Shown here: positions 26,798 to 36,051 of the stretch, piece after piece
How the letters are laid out: every line of letters begins with the position of its first letter
Position numbering within the stretch: position 1 is the first letter of the stretch
Assembly (NCBI RefSeq): GCF_937873615.1
Contig: NZ_CALMYP010000035.1
Coordinates: 1 to 64,000, forward strand
DNA from: an uncultured Paracoccus sp.
GTDB lineage: Bacteria > Pseudomonadota > Alphaproteobacteria > Rhodobacterales > Rhodobacteraceae
DNA length: 64,000 nucleotides
Direction: 5' to 3'
Program-made: the position numbers and the translations under genes
The notes under the pieces: generated by a model
The model's database searches: none
What the model was told of the DNA's origin: nothing
Seen by the model: the letters and a program-made list of their open reading frames with translations, nothing else

Positions 26798-27139
26798 CTA
26801 GCACCCCGCCGGATTCAGCGGATCCTCGCAGGACAGATCGGTATTGGAGAGCGTGTCGGCACGCCGGCGCAGGGTGGCGGCGCGGTCGGCAAGGGCGGGA
26901 TCGACGGGCGCTTCGGCGGTGACCTGCGCGGATGAGACGTTCAGGGCGGCACCCGCCGCAGCGAGATCCGAGGCAACCTGGTCGGGACTGCCGGTCGCGA
27001 TCCCGGCATGGCCGGGAATGGCGGGCTCTGCCAGAAGCTGGTCGGTGGGGATCAGGGCCGGATAATCGCGACTGTCATCGCCGCAGCCGGCAAGCAGCAG
27101 GGTGCCCAGAAGAAGGCCCCAAAGGGCACCATGCGACAT
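26798..27139 (-). CDS. Small lipoprotein of unknown function
   Basis: This 113-residue product has a lipoprotein signal with the lipobox LLAGC (MSHGALWGLLLGTLLLAGCG), so it should be lipid-anchored to the inner or outer membrane. The mature part is acidic, with Ala-rich helices, an SSAQVTAEAPVDPALADRAATLRRRAD stretch and two further Cys at LSCEDPLNPAGC. The LSCEDPLNPAGC ending recurs in small Rhodobacteraceae lipoproteins as far as I recall. No enzymatic motif is visible. Confidence 0.75.
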   Translation of the reverse strand: MSHGALWGLLLGTLLLAGCGDDSRDYPALIPTDQLLAEPAIPGHAGIATGSPDQVASDLAAAGAALNVSSAQVTAEAPVDPALADRAATLRRRADTLSNTDLSCEDPLNPAGC

Positions 27140-27336
27140 GATCTTTCCTTTGCGTGACTGGACTGTTTTGCCACATGCGCCACTTGTGTCAAGTCAGGGT
27201 GGATGCCGCCAGTCGCCCCTGCACAGCGTCCTGCGATGGCTTGCGATCCTTGTCGTGTCGCGGCCCGTTTTGCCTGGCGAGGCACGGGCCAGCCGGATTG
27301 ACGGGCATGGTGATCTCCTCTAGTTAATGCGCCAGT

Positions 27337-27420
27337 GCGCGGTTGGCGGAATGGTAGACGCAGCGGTCTCAAACACCGCCGCCTAACGGCGTGAGGGTTC
27401 GACTCCCTCACCGCGCACCA
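27337..27420 (+). tRNA. tRNA-Leu (anticodon CAA)
   Basis: The acceptor arms GCGCGGT and ACCGCGC pair over seven bases; the 3' CCA is encoded. The anticodon stem GCGGT/ACCGC encloses loop CTCAAAC, giving CAA. A long variable arm (CGCCTAACGGCG) and the T-arm GGGTTCGACTCCC are class II features, as expected for leucine. Confidence 0.95.
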
Positions 27421-27666
27421 GAAACCCCCTCGGGTGAGAGATCCGCAGAGTTTGCGTCGACCGCCTTCGGTTCGACGGCTGCGGCGAATGACGGCGGTGC
27501 CGCGCCGGGTGCGCGGCGTCAACCCGAGGCCGGTAGGTTTGAGAAACGAATGACAGGTCAGAGAAAGGCGCGTTCGTCCGTTCCAGCCGACCCGACCCGA
27601 GCGCGGGCAGGGCGCAGATACTTGACCGCCGCACCGGCTGTCACTAGTCAGGGCGTGATCATCGGC

Positions 27667-27742
27667 GGGCCTGTAGCTCAATGGTCAGAGCAGGGCGCTC
27701 ATAACGCCTTGGTTGGGGGTTCAAGTCCCTCCGGGCCTACCA
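27667..27742 (+). tRNA. tRNA with CAT anticodon, probably tRNA-Ile2 (or elongator tRNA-Met)
   Basis: This is a 76-base tRNA with encoded CCA. The acceptor stem GGGCCTG/CGGGCCT has G-T at the first pair. The anticodon loop CTCATAA gives CAT. The variable region CTTGGTT and T-arm GGGGGTTCAAGTCCC resemble the isoleucine-2 tRNA, in which C34 is modified to lysidine. Elongator Met remains possible; a TilS-determinant comparison would settle it. Confidence 0.85.
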
Positions 27743-27818
27743 CAGCATGTCTTTCGTTGATCTGACGAGCCTTTTGAGGCCTGCGGCGCAATATCGGTTC
27801 CGGTGCCGCAGAGTTGCG

Positions 27819-28949
27819 TCAGCCCTGACCAGTCTCATGCCGCGCGATGCGACCGCCAGTTTGCGGGGCGGGGACGCCCGTGGTCAGCGGGAAGCTGATC
27901 GGCAACCCGCGCATCGCGCGCATGGCCAGGAAGGCAAAGCATTCCGCCTCGACCGCGTCGCCGCGCAGGCCGGCCGCTTCGGCAAGCGTGATCTCGGTGC
28001 CGGTGCGGCGGGCCAGTTCGGCCATCATATGCGGGTTCTTGCGTCCGCCGCCGCAGACCACCAGCCGCCGGGCACGAACAGGCAGCAGATCCAGCGCCTT
28101 GCCGACCGCGCCGGCGGTGAAAGCGGTCAGGGTGGCGGCGCCGTCTTCCAGCCCCAGCCCGTCGGCCATGTTGGCAGGAAAATCGAAACGGTCGAGCGAT
28201 TTCGGGAAGGGTGCCGACAGGAAGGGATGTTCCAGAAGCTGCGCCAGCCGCGCCTCGTCGACGCATCCTCTGGCGGCGATCCTGCCGTCGAAATCCATCT
28301 CGGCCCCGGTGCGGGCGCGGATCCAGTCATTGACCGGGGCATTGGCCGGGCCGGTATCGAAGGCCATCATCTCCTGCCCGTCGAAACAGGTGATATTGGC
28401 CACCCCGCCGAGATTGAGCATCACCGTATCGGGGCCGGCGCCGATACGCGCCAGCATCGCCCGGTGATAGATCGCCGAGAGCGGCGCGCCCTGGCCGCCT
28501 GCCTCGACATCGGCGGAACGGAAGTCATGGACCACGTCGATGCCGGTTCGTTCGGCCATGATGGCGCCATCGCCCAATTGCCGGGTATGGCCGCGCCTGC
28601 CGTGCTTTGGTGCGACATGCAGCACGGTCTGGCCGTGGAAGCCGACCGCTGCGATATCCCGCGCGGCAAATCCATGGGCGGCGACGAAGCGGTTGACGGC
28701 CTCGGACTGGGCCTCGGTCAGGGCGATCTCGGCCTCACGGAAGATCGCGGGTTCGAGGCCGGTGAAGTTCCAGTCCCGCGCGGCGTCGAAGGTCCGGCGC
28801 AGCAGGTCGCGGATATCGGTCGGATAGGGCGCAAGCTCCCATGGACCGAATTCGGCGATGGTCTCGCCATCGGTGCGCAGCATGGCGATATCGATGAACC
28901 CATCCAGAACGGTTCCGGTCATCAGGCCGATGGCCCAGGCTGGTTGCAT
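27819..28949 (-). CDS. anmK: Anhydro-N-acetylmuramic acid kinase
   Basis: This 376-residue cytosolic kinase phosphorylates and opens 1,6-anhydro-MurNAc during cell-wall recycling. Motifs of the ASKHA fold are visible: [16 protein letters not shown] (phosphate loop; many family members have MSGTS here), [36 protein letters not shown] and [19 protein letters not shown] precedes the ATG at 28949; upstream in-frame ATGs lack a site. The MTGT variant occurs in other alphaproteobacterial AnmK proteins, so it is not a sign of inactivity. Confidence 0.93.
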   Translation of the reverse strand: MQPAWAIGLMTGTVLDGFIDIAMLRTDGETIAEFGPWELAPYPTDIRDLLRRTFDAARDWNFTGLEPAIFREAEIALTEAQSEAVNRFVAAHGFAARDIAAVGFHGQTVLHVAPKHGRRGHTRQLGDGAIMAERTGIDVVHDFRSADVEAGGQGAPLSAIYHRAMLARIGAGPDTVMLNLGGVANITCFDGQEMMAFDTGPANAPVNDWIRARTGAEMDFDGRIAARGCVDEARLAQLLEHPFLSAPFPKSLDRFDFPANMADGLGLEDGAATLTAFTAGAVGKALDLLPVRARRLVVCGGGRKNPHMMAELARRTGTEITLAEAAGLRGDAVEAECFAFLAMRAMRGLPISFPLTTGVPAPQTGGRIARHETGQG

Positions 28950-29259
28950 GGCGTCTGTCCTTCTTCGTCTTGCCGGCGTTTTACCGTCAATGCGCATAGC
29001 GCGCCGTGTGCCTTGCGGCAATCGCCGGGCGCGGGACAGGTGACGATCACAGCTGTCCCCGACGCGACCGCCTCGCCGTCATCTGTGCGGTCAAATGCGG
29101 GCAGATGAGATCATCGTGACCAGGACCTTGGCCAATCAGGCGTCGCACCGGCCGCGCCAACCGCATTTTCCGCGCGTGGCGGAGCGGAAACAGAAGTGAT
29201 GGCCATATTCTCATGCGACCATAAAAGGTCGTGGCTCATGGGGTTACCCAAGCCGCCGA
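28950..29259. other. Intergenic region between anmK and lexA
   Basis: No gene is supported in these 310 bases. They should contain the anmK promoter and the end of the lexA transcript. An inverted repeat TTTCCGC/GCGGAAA (29167-29173 and 29184-29190) is present but has no T-run on either strand. A short CGACC/GGTCG repeat lies at about 29218-29233. Confidence 0.5.
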
Positions 29260-29958
29260 TCAGTAGCTGCGGATCAGCCCGACCAGGCGGCCCTGAACGC
29301 GCACCTTGTCCTGGGGCAGGATGCGGGTCTCATAGGCTGGGTTGGCGGCTTCGAGCGCGATCATCGCGCCCTTGCGGCGGTAATATTTCAGCGTCGCCTC
29401 ACTTCCTTCGATCAGGGCCACGACGATATCGCCGTTCTCTGCCAGGTCCTGTTCGCGGATCACCACGATATCGCCGTCATTGATGCCGGCATTGATCATG
29501 GAATCGCCCTTCACCTCCAGCGCGTAGTGGTTTTCGCGGCCAGAGATCATGCTGCCCGGCACCGCCACGTTATGGGAAACTTCCGAGATCGCCTCGATCG
29601 GGACGCCCGCCGCGATCCGGCCCATGACCGGCAGTTGAAAGGCATCCGCCGTCACCTCGAACGCGCCGGAGGGTTGCGGGGCGGCGGTCTTCTTGTCGCC
29701 GTCGATCAGGCGCGGCGAGAAACCGGGGGCGGATTTCGCCAGCGCGTCCGGCAGGCGCAGGATTTCCAGCGCCCGCGCCCGATGCGGCAGCCGGCGGATG
29801 AAACCGCGTTCCTCAAGCGCCGTGACCAGCCGGTGAATGCCGGATTTCGACCTGAGATCGAGCGCCACCTTCATTTCGTCGAAGGAGGGCGGAACGCCGT
29901 CCCGCGCCATGCGTTTCTGGATGAATTCCAGCAGCTCGATCTGTTTCTTGGTCAGCAT
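29260..29958 (-). CDS. lexA: LexA repressor
   Basis: This is the SOS response repressor, 232 residues. An N-terminal winged helix-turn-helix (1-65, [23 protein letters not shown]) is followed by a linker and an S24 protease domain. The autocleavage site is Ala117-Gly118 (RIAAGVP), and the catalytic pair is Ser153 (KGDSM) and Lys191 (ATLKYY). A GTTC-N7-GTTC box 23 bases upstream of the start indicates autoregulation. It follows moeA on the same strand but is separated from it by 92 bases with its own operator. Confidence 0.97.
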   Translation of the reverse strand: MLTKKQIELLEFIQKRMARDGVPPSFDEMKVALDLRSKSGIHRLVTALEERGFIRRLPHRARALEILRLPDALAKSAPGFSPRLIDGDKKTAAPQPSGAFEVTADAFQLPVMGRIAAGVPIEAISEVSHNVAVPGSMISGRENHYALEVKGDSMINAGINDGDIVVIREQDLAENGDIVVALIEGSEATLKYYRRKGAMIALEAANPAYETRILPQDKVRVQGRLVGLIRSY

Positions 29959-29980
29959 GTTCCGGCCCCGTTGCTTCGGC

Positions 29981-29995
29981 GTTCAGGTAATGTTC
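29981..29995. promoter_or_regulatory. SOS box (LexA operator) of lexA
   Basis: GTTC-AGGTAAT-GTTC matches exactly the GTTC-N7-GTTC direct repeat that alphaproteobacterial (Rhodobacter, Rhizobium) LexA binds, unlike the palindromic E. coli site. It lies 23-37 bases upstream of the lexA start codon. No second copy was noticed before other genes in the window, including ung. Confidence 0.9.
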
Positions 29996-30050
29996 TGGCA
30001 TGACATCCCGATTCCGTCAACAGTCTGACGCATTGATGCTGAAGAAACGG

Positions 30051-31226
30051 TTAATCGAGGCGAATGAACCGCACCTTCTCGCCAGCCTGCTTCGCGGCAT
30101 CGCCGGCAGGGCGGACGATTAGCGCATCGGCCTCGGCCAGAAGGCCGAGCCGGGCGGAATCCTGGCTGGTGACCGGGGTGACGATGGTATCGGCCCCGTC
30201 CCGCGCCAGCCTTGCGCGCAGGTAATGCTGGCGGTCCCCCTCGGGTGGCAGATCGGCACCGAGACGGCCTTCGCGCAGCCGGTCTTCGGGGGGCAGGCCC
30301 TGCATCGCGCGCAGCAGCGGACGGATAAAAAGTTCCGCGCAAGTAATTGCCGATACAGGATTTCCCGGCAGGCCGATCATGGCGCTATCGCCGATATGGC
30401 CGGCGATCAGCGGCTTTCCCGGCCGCATGGCGATCTTGTAGAAGGCGCGCTCCATCCCGATCTGTTCGGTGATCTTCGCGATCAGGTCGTGGTCCCCGAC
30501 CGAGGCGCCACCGATGGTCACGATCAGATCGGCATCCGCGGCGCGGGAAAAACGGTCGAGCAGGCTTTCCATCGTATCGGCGGCCAGCGGCAGGCTTTCG
30601 GCCCGGGCGCCGGCTTGTTCGGCGATGGCCGCAATAGCGATATCGTTGGAACTGACGATCTGGCCGGGGCCGGGCTCGGTTCCGGGGGGGACAAGCTCAT
30701 CCCCGCCGGCGATGATGGCGACGCGGGGGCGGCGGGCGACATTGATCCGGTCCACGTTCATCGCCGCGATCAGGGCGAGATCGCGCGGGGTCAGCGGGCG
30801 ACGGGGGTTGAATTCGGAATTTGTCCTGAAATCAGCGCCTTCCGGGCGGATATTGTCGTTGCTGTTGCGGGTCTCGATGCGGATCACGTCGCCCTCGCGG
30901 CGGATATGTTCCTGCATGACCACCATGTCATAGCCATCCGGCACCGGTGCGCCGGTGAAGATGCGTATCGCCGTGCCGGGCGCGGCCTGTCCCTGCCAGG
31001 GGCGACCGGCGGCGGCCTCTCCGATCACCGGCAGGGCCAGATCGAGATCGGCGCGCCGGATCGCATAGCCATCCATGGCGGCGGCGTTGAAAGGCGGTTG
31101 CGTCAGCCGGGCGCGGACCGGGGCGGTCAGGACGCGGTTCAGCCCTTCGGTCAGCGGAATTTCCTCGCTGCGGACCGGGCCGGCGAGTGCCAGCACCCGC
31201 GCCAATGCCTCGTCAACCGTGATCAT
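30051..31226 (-). CDS. moeA: Molybdopterin molybdenumtransferase MoeA
   Basis: This 391-residue enzyme inserts molybdate into adenylylated molybdopterin. Visible motifs: [12 protein letters not shown] (domain I), [29 protein letters not shown], and in the MogA-like domain [13 protein letters not shown] and [10 protein letters not shown] with [10 protein letters not shown]. Its start overlaps the stop of moaC by 4 bases, consistent with one transcript for molybdenum cofactor genes downstream of trpC. Confidence 0.95.
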   Translation of the reverse strand: MITVDEALARVLALAGPVRSEEIPLTEGLNRVLTAPVRARLTQPPFNAAAMDGYAIRRADLDLALPVIGEAAAGRPWQGQAAPGTAIRIFTGAPVPDGYDMVVMQEHIRREGDVIRIETRNSNDNIRPEGADFRTNSEFNPRRPLTPRDLALIAAMNVDRINVARRPRVAIIAGGDELVPPGTEPGPGQIVSSNDIAIAAIAEQAGARAESLPLAADTMESLLDRFSRAADADLIVTIGGASVGDHDLIAKITEQIGMERAFYKIAMRPGKPLIAGHIGDSAMIGLPGNPVSAITCAELFIRPLLRAMQGLPPEDRLREGRLGADLPPEGDRQHYLRARLARDGADTIVTPVTSQDSARLGLLAEADALIVRPAGDAAKQAGEKVRFIRLD

Positions 31227-31693
31227 TTCGCGTTGTAATCCCCTGATTTTCCGCCGGATTTCTGCAACAGGCGGATGCCCTCGATACGCATGGATTTCTC
31301 GGCTGCCTTCAGCATGTCATAGACGGTCAGGCAGGCGACCGAGACGGCGGTCAGCGCCTCCATCTCGACCCCGGTCTGGCCGGTGGTGCGCACCGTCGCG
31401 GTGATGCGGATGCCCGGCAGCGTTGCGTCGGGCACCAGATCCAGCGCGACCTTGCTGAGCGGCAAGGGATGGCATAGCGGGATCAGATCGGCAGTGCGCT
31501 TGGCGGCCATGATCCCCGCGAGCCGGGCCACGCCCATCACGTCGCCCTTGGCCGCGCCGCCCTGTGCAAGCGCCAGCGTATCGGGGCGCATGATGACAAG
31601 CCCTTCGGCAATGGCGGTGCGGCTGCTGCTCGGCTTTTCCGAGACATCGACCATATGTGCCTGACCTTGCTTGTCAAAATGCGTCAGGCTCAT
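31223..31693 (-). CDS. moaC: Cyclic pyranopterin monophosphate synthase MoaC
   Basis: This 156-residue enzyme acts with MoaA in the first step of molybdenum cofactor synthesis. The family pattern is complete: [73 protein letters not shown] and KSGGKSG at the end. The start shares ATGA with the trpC stop, and the end overlaps moeA. Confidence 0.96.
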   Translation of the reverse strand: MSLTHFDKQGQAHMVDVSEKPSSSRTAIAEGLVIMRPDTLALAQGGAAKGDVMGVARLAGIMAAKRTADLIPLCHPLPLSKVALDLVPDATLPGIRITATVRTTGQTGVEMEALTAVSVACLTVYDMLKAAEKSMRIEGIRLLQKSGGKSGDYNAK

Positions 31694-32478
31694 GCGATGC
31701 CCAGCAGTTCTTGGGTGGCGGCGGTCACATCGGCCTGCCGCATCAGGCTTTCGCCGATCAGGAAGCGCCTTGCCCCGACGCGGGCCATGCGGTCAAGATC
31801 GGCGCGGCTGAACAGCCCGCTTTCGCAGACAAGTTGCAGATCGGTTGGCAGGCCGTCGGCCAGGCTTTCGGTGACGGCAAGATCGAGTTCGAAGGTCTTG
31901 AGATTCCTGTTATTCACGCCGATCAGTGGGGATTTCAGCCGCAGCGCACGGTCGAGCTCACTGCGGTCATGGACCTCGATCAGCGCATCCATGCCCCAAT
32001 GACGGGCGGCGTCTTCCAACTCGGCGGCGAGCGTATCCTCGACCGAGGCCATGATGATCAGGATCGCATCGGCGCCCCAGCTGCGCGCCTCGGCGACCTG
32101 ATAGGTATCATAGAGGAAATCCTTGCGCAGAACCGGCAGATCGGTGGCGTCTCGGGCGGCGCTGAGGTATTCCGGCGCGCCCTGAAAACTGGGCGCATCG
32201 GTCAGGACCGACAGGCAGGCGGCCCCGCCGGCCTGATAGGCGCGGGCCAGGGCGGGTGGGTCGAAGTCCTTTCGGATCAACCCCTTGGAGGGGCTTGCTT
32301 TCTTGATTTCGGCGATCAGCCCATAGCCGGTTTCGGCCTTCGCCGTCAGCGCGGCGGCAAAGCCGCGCGGGGCGGATGCGGCGCGGGCCGCAGCCTCGAT
32401 CCCGGCCAGCGGGCGGGCGGCTTTGGCGGCGGCGATTTCGTCGAGCTTGTAGCTCTTGATCTTGTCGAGGATATCCAT
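31690..32478 (-). CDS. trpC: Indole-3-glycerol phosphate synthase TrpC
   Basis: This 262-residue TIM-barrel enzyme makes indole-3-glycerol phosphate in tryptophan synthesis. Motifs seen: [14 protein letters not shown] near residue 55, [50 protein letters not shown] and [12 protein letters not shown]. In relatives trpC usually follows trpD directly; here three genes (ung, a TetR gene and a DUF1772 gene) lie between, and the 57-base gap upstream must contain a promoter or allow readthrough from the DUF1772 gene. Confidence 0.96.
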   Translation of the reverse strand: MDILDKIKSYKLDEIAAAKAARPLAGIEAAARAASAPRGFAAALTAKAETGYGLIAEIKKASPSKGLIRKDFDPPALARAYQAGGAACLSVLTDAPSFQGAPEYLSAARDATDLPVLRKDFLYDTYQVAEARSWGADAILIIMASVEDTLAAELEDAARHWGMDALIEVHDRSELDRALRLKSPLIGVNNRNLKTFELDLAVTESLADGLPTDLQLVCESGLFSRADLDRMARVGARRFLIGESLMRQADVTAATQELLGIA

Positions 32479-32535
32479 GCGCCAGAGATTAATCCGCGCG
32501 GCAGGGCGTGGAAAGCCCCGCCGCGACAGAATGCC

Positions 32536-33036
32536 TCAGAGCGCGTTGCGGTCGATCAGGAAGGTGCCATAGGCGGCCAGCAGGAAGGCGGCACCGGAGG
32601 CCACGGTCCGGGTGATGTTCCAGACCTGCCAGCGCTCCGAATAGGTGCGCCAGATTTCGCCTGCGGCCTCGGGGTCGTCGGGGATGGTCACAAGCGCCAG
32701 GGCTTCGTTCATGGGCACGTTGACGGCCATGGTCAGGATCAGCCCGCCCAACAGATAGACAAGCGCCGCAGCACCGAAGGCGAGCGCCGGGGCGCGTTGC
32801 GGGCCGTAAAGCAGGCCGCAGGTGATCGCCAGGGCCAAGGGCGTCAGGAAGAAGGCGGGGAAGAAGACGGCATTGCGCACCGAGGCATTCATCGCCTGCA
32901 TCGCCGCGATGGCCACGCGTGGTTCTGCGCTGTCGAGGCCCCACATGGTCGAGCAGACCCAGGCATAAAAGAAACCGAAGATCGCGGCGCTGAGCAGCAG
33001 CGAGATGAAGATCATGGGAATGGTGAGTTTAAGCAT
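32536..33036 (-). CDS. DUF1772 (anthrone-oxygenase-like) integral membrane protein
   Basis: This 166-residue protein has four predicted membrane segments (about 2-25, 55-80, 85-110 and 140-160) and the DUF1772 pattern: an early GFFYAWVCSTMWGL, then IAAMQAMNASVRNAVFFPAFF, NVPMNEALA and the late W-x-x-W-N-x-x-R-T segment. Fungal relatives are called anthrone oxygenases; bacterial ones are uncharacterised. AGAGGA precedes the ATG at 33036. A divergent TetR gene 89 bases away probably represses it; this regulator-target pairing is common for the family. Confidence 0.85.
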   Translation of the reverse strand: MLKLTIPMIFISLLLSAAIFGFFYAWVCSTMWGLDSAEPRVAIAAMQAMNASVRNAVFFPAFFLTPLALAITCGLLYGPQRAPALAFGAAALVYLLGGLILTMAVNVPMNEALALVTIPDDPEAAGEIWRTYSERWQVWNITRTVASGAAFLLAAYGTFLIDRNAL

Positions 33037-33046
33037 GTCGTCCTCT

Positions 33047-33094
33047 AATGTGTAATAATGTGTACGCTTGTAGCTTTGCGTATAAAAAGATACG
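33047..33094. promoter_or_regulatory. Candidate TetR operators in an AT-rich divergent promoter
   Basis: The gap between the DUF1772 and TetR genes is unusually AT-rich for this genome. It holds a direct repeat AATGTGTA (33047-33054, 33057-33064), an inverted repeat TACGC/GCGTA (33063-33067, 33078-33082) and an inverted repeat CGTAT-N6-ATACG (33079-33094). Which of these is bound cannot be decided from sequence alone. Confidence 0.5.
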
Positions 33095-33125
33095 GTTTTA
33101 ATCAAGGCAAAAAAGCGAGGGCAGG

Positions 33126-33716
33126 ATGCGCGACGAGAAGCGGCAGAAACGACACGAGGAAATTGCGGCGGCTGCCTATGCGCTGCTCGACTCGCATGGC
33201 TATTCGGGCACGACGATGCTGCGGGTGGCGCAGCGGGCGAAGGCCTCGAACGAGACGCTTTATCGCTGGTATGGCGACAAGGACGGGCTGTTTCTGGCCA
33301 TGGTGCGCGACAATGCCGCCGCGATCCGCGATCAGCTGGAACGGGCGCTTGCGAGCGATGCGCCGCCGTTGGAGGCGCTGTCGCAGCTTGGCCCGGTCTT
33401 CCTGCGCATGTTGCTGGGCGAGCGTGCGATCCTGCTGAACCGGGCGGCGGCGGCGGACCCGAGCGGGCAGCTCGGTGCCGCGATCTCCAGCGGCGGGCGG
33501 GGTGAAATCCAGCCTCTGCTGGCGCGGGTGATGGCGGGGCTGTGCCGTGACACGGGTCACGATCCGGCGCAGGCGGTCGAGGAATATCTGGGCCTGCTGA
33601 TCGGCGATCAGCAGATCCGCCGGGTCATCGGCGAGGTTCCGGTGCCTTCGGAAGCCGAGATCGCCCGGCGCAGCAGCCATGCGTTGACGGCGCTTGTCCG
33701 TTTGATCGGTGGCTAG
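33126..33716 (+). CDS. TetR-family regulator
   Basis: This 196-residue repressor has an N-terminal helix-turn-helix (about 10-55: AAAAYALLDSHGYSGTTMLRVAQRAKASNETLYRWYGDKDGLF, the TetR_N pattern) and a ligand-binding domain like the AefR-type C-terminal domain. AGGGCAGG precedes the ATG. It is divergent from the DUF1772 gene and its end overlaps the end of ung by 4 bases. The ligand is unknown. Confidence 0.88.
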   Translation: MRDEKRQKRHEEIAAAAYALLDSHGYSGTTMLRVAQRAKASNETLYRWYGDKDGLFLAMVRDNAAAIRDQLERALASDAPPLEALSQLGPVFLRMLLGERAILLNRAAAADPSGQLGAAISSGGRGEIQPLLARVMAGLCRDTGHDPAQAVEEYLGLLIGDQQIRRVIGEVPVPSEAEIARRSSHALTALVRLIGG

Positions 33717-34351
33717 GTCCCGGCCCAGTCGATCGGGGCGGCGCCCTGTTTGCGCAGCCAGCCATTGACGCGCGAGAAGGGGCGGGATCCGAAAAAGCCG
33801 CGCCGGGCCGAAAGCGGCGACGGGTGGGCGGTCTCGATCAGCAGATCCTGCGGTCGCGCCAGCCCCGACAGGGCCTTTTGCGCGTGATTGCCCCAGAGGA
33901 TATAGGCCAGTGGCCGGTCGCGCTGCGCCGCCTCGACCGCCTGCCGGGCCAGCCGGTCCCAGCCCCATTTCGCATGGGCGCCCGCCGCGCCGGGCAGGAC
34001 CGACAGCGAGGTGTTCAGCAGCAGCACCCCCTGCCGGGCCCAGTGGCCGAGGTCGCCATTCGCCGGAATTTTTCCAAGATCGGAATGCATCTCCTTGAAA
34101 ATATTGTTCAAGGATCGGGGCAGGGCGGTCTTCGGCGTGACCGAGAAGGCCAGCCCGTCGGCATGGCCCGGCGTCGGATAGGGATCCTGACCGAGGATGA
34201 CCACGCGAACCTTTTCTGGCGGCGTCAGTTCCAGCGCCCGGAAGATCGCATCGGGGCCGGGCAGGAAATCGAGGCCGGTCAGGCGCGCGCGGATTGCGGG
34301 CCAGTCGGTTTGGAAAAACGGCAGATCGGCCCAGGGCGCGGGCGGGATCAC
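33713..34351 (-). CDS. ung: Uracil-DNA glycosylase
   Basis: This 212-residue family 1 enzyme removes uracil from DNA. The catalytic water-activating motif [17 protein letters not shown] contains Asp56. The substrate-pocket block [17 protein letters not shown], the ILWGNHAQ segment and the [19 protein letters not shown] block are intact. The start overlaps the trpD stop by 4 bases, so it is translated from the trp transcript. This position inside a tryptophan operon is unusual. Confidence 0.96.
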   Translation of the reverse strand: MIPPAPWADLPFFQTDWPAIRARLTGLDFLPGPDAIFRALELTPPEKVRVVILGQDPYPTPGHADGLAFSVTPKTALPRSLNNIFKEMHSDLGKIPANGDLGHWARQGVLLLNTSLSVLPGAAGAHAKWGWDRLARQAVEAAQRDRPLAYILWGNHAQKALSGLARPQDLLIETAHPSPLSARRGFFGSRPFSRVNGWLRKQGAAPIDWAGT

Positions 34352-35361
34352 AGGGGCACGGCCTTGCCCAGGGCCTCCAGCCGGGCCTTGGCCGCGCCCG
34401 AATCGATGCTTTCGGCGGCCAGCCTTGCGCCCTCGCGCAGATCGCTTGCGCGGCCCGCGACCAGCAGGGCGGCGGCGGCGTTCAGCAGCACCGCGTCGCG
34501 ATAGCCGTTTTTCGCCCCGTCCAGAATGGCGCGGGCGGCGGCGGCATTATGGCTGGCATCGCCGCCCAGAATCTCGCTGAAATCGTGGCGCGGCAGGCCG
34601 GCATCCTCGGGCGTGACGGTGAATTCGCGGATTGCGCCACCCTTCAGCTCGACCACGAAACTGTCGCCCGAGATCGCCAACTCGTCGGTGCCGTCCGAGC
34701 CGTGGAGCAGCCAGGCATGTTCGGAGCCCAGTTCGCGCAGGGTCTCGGCCATGGGGCGGCACCAGGCGGCGTCGAACGTCCCGGTCAACTGGCGCAACAC
34801 GCCGGCCGGGTTGGTCAGCGGGCCAAGCAGGTTGAAGACGGTGCGCGTCCCCAGCTCGGCCCTTGCCGGGCCGACATGGCGCATGGCCGGGTGATGGACC
34901 GGCGCCATCATGAAGCAGATCCCGGCCCGATCCAGCGCCGCCTGCGACTGTTCGGGCGTGGCCATGATGTTGATGCCAAGCTCGGTCAGCGCATCGGCGG
35001 AACCGGATTTCGATGACAGCGCCTTGTTGCCATGCTTGGCGACCGGCACCCCGGCACCGGCCACGACAATGGCGGCGGCGGTCGAGATGTTCAGCGTCTT
35101 GCGCCCGTCGCCGCCGGTGCCGACGATATCCATCGCGCCCTTCGGTGCCGTAATCCGGTTCATCCGCGCCCGCATGGCCCGGGTGGCGGCAGCGATTTCA
35201 TCGACGGTTTCGCCCCGCACCCGCATCGCCATCAGCAGCCCGCCGATCTGGGCCGGCGTGGCCGCGCCCTCGAACAGCGCGGCGAATGCGGTGTCGGCCT
35301 CGTCCTGGGTCAGGGGGCGTTCGGCGGCGATCCCGATCAGCGGGCGGATATCGGCGGTCAT
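34348..35361 (-). CDS. trpD: Anthranilate phosphoribosyltransferase TrpD
   Basis: This 337-residue enzyme transfers phosphoribose to anthranilate. Motifs: [20 protein letters not shown] (PRPP loop), [58 protein letters not shown] and HGSDGTDEL. Its start overlaps trpG by 4 bases. The length and all conserved blocks are normal. Confidence 0.97.
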   Translation of the reverse strand: MTADIRPLIGIAAERPLTQDEADTAFAALFEGAATPAQIGGLLMAMRVRGETVDEIAAATRAMRARMNRITAPKGAMDIVGTGGDGRKTLNISTAAAIVVAGAGVPVAKHGNKALSSKSGSADALTELGINIMATPEQSQAALDRAGICFMMAPVHHPAMRHVGPARAELGTRTVFNLLGPLTNPAGVLRQLTGTFDAAWCRPMAETLRELGSEHAWLLHGSDGTDELAISGDSFVVELKGGAIREFTVTPEDAGLPRHDFSEILGGDASHNAAAARAILDGAKNGYRDAVLLNAAAALLVAGRASDLREGARLAAESIDSGAAKARLEALGKAVPL

Positions 35362-35948
35362 GCGGGTTCCGGGGCTCGGCAGCGTTTCAGGAAGTTGCGG
35401 ATCATGGCATGGCCGTGCTCCGAGGCGATGGATTCGGGATGGAACTGCACCCCTTCAATGGGCAGATCGTTATGGATCACCCCCATGATGGTGCCATCCG
35501 GCGCCCGCGCCGTGACGCGCAGCGCATTCGGCAGGCTGTCGGGGGCAATGGTCAGCGAATGATAGCGCGTGGCTTTCAATGGCGTCGGCAGGCCTTCGAA
35601 GACGCCGCTCTGATCATGGAGGATCTCATCGACCTTGCCATGCATGATGCGTTCGGCCCGGGTGATGCGGCCGCCAAAGGCCTCGCCAATGGCCTGATGG
35701 CCCAGGCAGACGCCGAAAAGCGGAAGATCGCCGCGCTTGGCCACCGCCCGGATCAGGTCCAGACAGATGCCGGCGCGGGCCGGATCGCAGGGGCCGGGAG
35801 AGATGACGATGCCCGAGGGCTGCATCGCCAACGCCTCCTCGACGGTGATACGGTCGTTGCGATGGACCTGGACGTCGGCACCCTCCTCGCCAAGGTAATG
35901 GACGAGGTTCCAGGTGAAGCTGTCGTAATTGTCGATAAGCAGGATCAT
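35358..35948 (-). CDS. trpG: Anthranilate synthase glutamine amidotransferase TrpG
   Basis: This 196-residue class I amidotransferase supplies ammonia to Trp[20 protein letters not shown] begins the protein. The oxyanion region [12 protein letters not shown], the catalytic Cys in [17 protein letters not shown] and the His-Glu pair in [14 protein letters not shown] are present. The ATG at 35948 is chosen because it gives the conserved N-terminus. It is the first leftward gene, 103 bases from the divergent gene at 36052, so a trp promoter should lie in that gap. PabA activity in folate synthesis is possible as a second role. Confidence 0.96.
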   Translation of the reverse strand: MILLIDNYDSFTWNLVHYLGEEGADVQVHRNDRITVEEALAMQPSGIVISPGPCDPARAGICLDLIRAVAKRGDLPLFGVCLGHQAIGEAFGGRITRAERIMHGKVDEILHDQSGVFEGLPTPLKATRYHSLTIAPDSLPNALRVTARAPDGTIMGVIHNDLPIEGVQFHPESIASEHGHAMIRNFLKRCRAPEPA

Positions 35949-36051
35949 GTCACTTCGTCGCAAAATGGGGTGATCCCGGTGGGATCAGGTCTTATAGATG
36001 TGCGAAATGGCCGGGCGGGGCAAGCCGGGTGATGCGAGAAATGGGGCGGTA

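Noticed and set aside
27391-27765. Open frames over the tRNA region
   Set aside because: They run through the tRNA genes and match no protein pattern.
27819-28949. AnmK as inactive because of MTGT instead of MSGT
   Set aside because: Other alphaproteobacterial family members share this variant and all other motifs are intact.
29167-29190. Inverted repeat TTTCCGC/GCGGAAA as terminator of lexA
   Set aside because: No T-run follows on the minus strand and the loop is ten bases; it does not meet the usual pattern.
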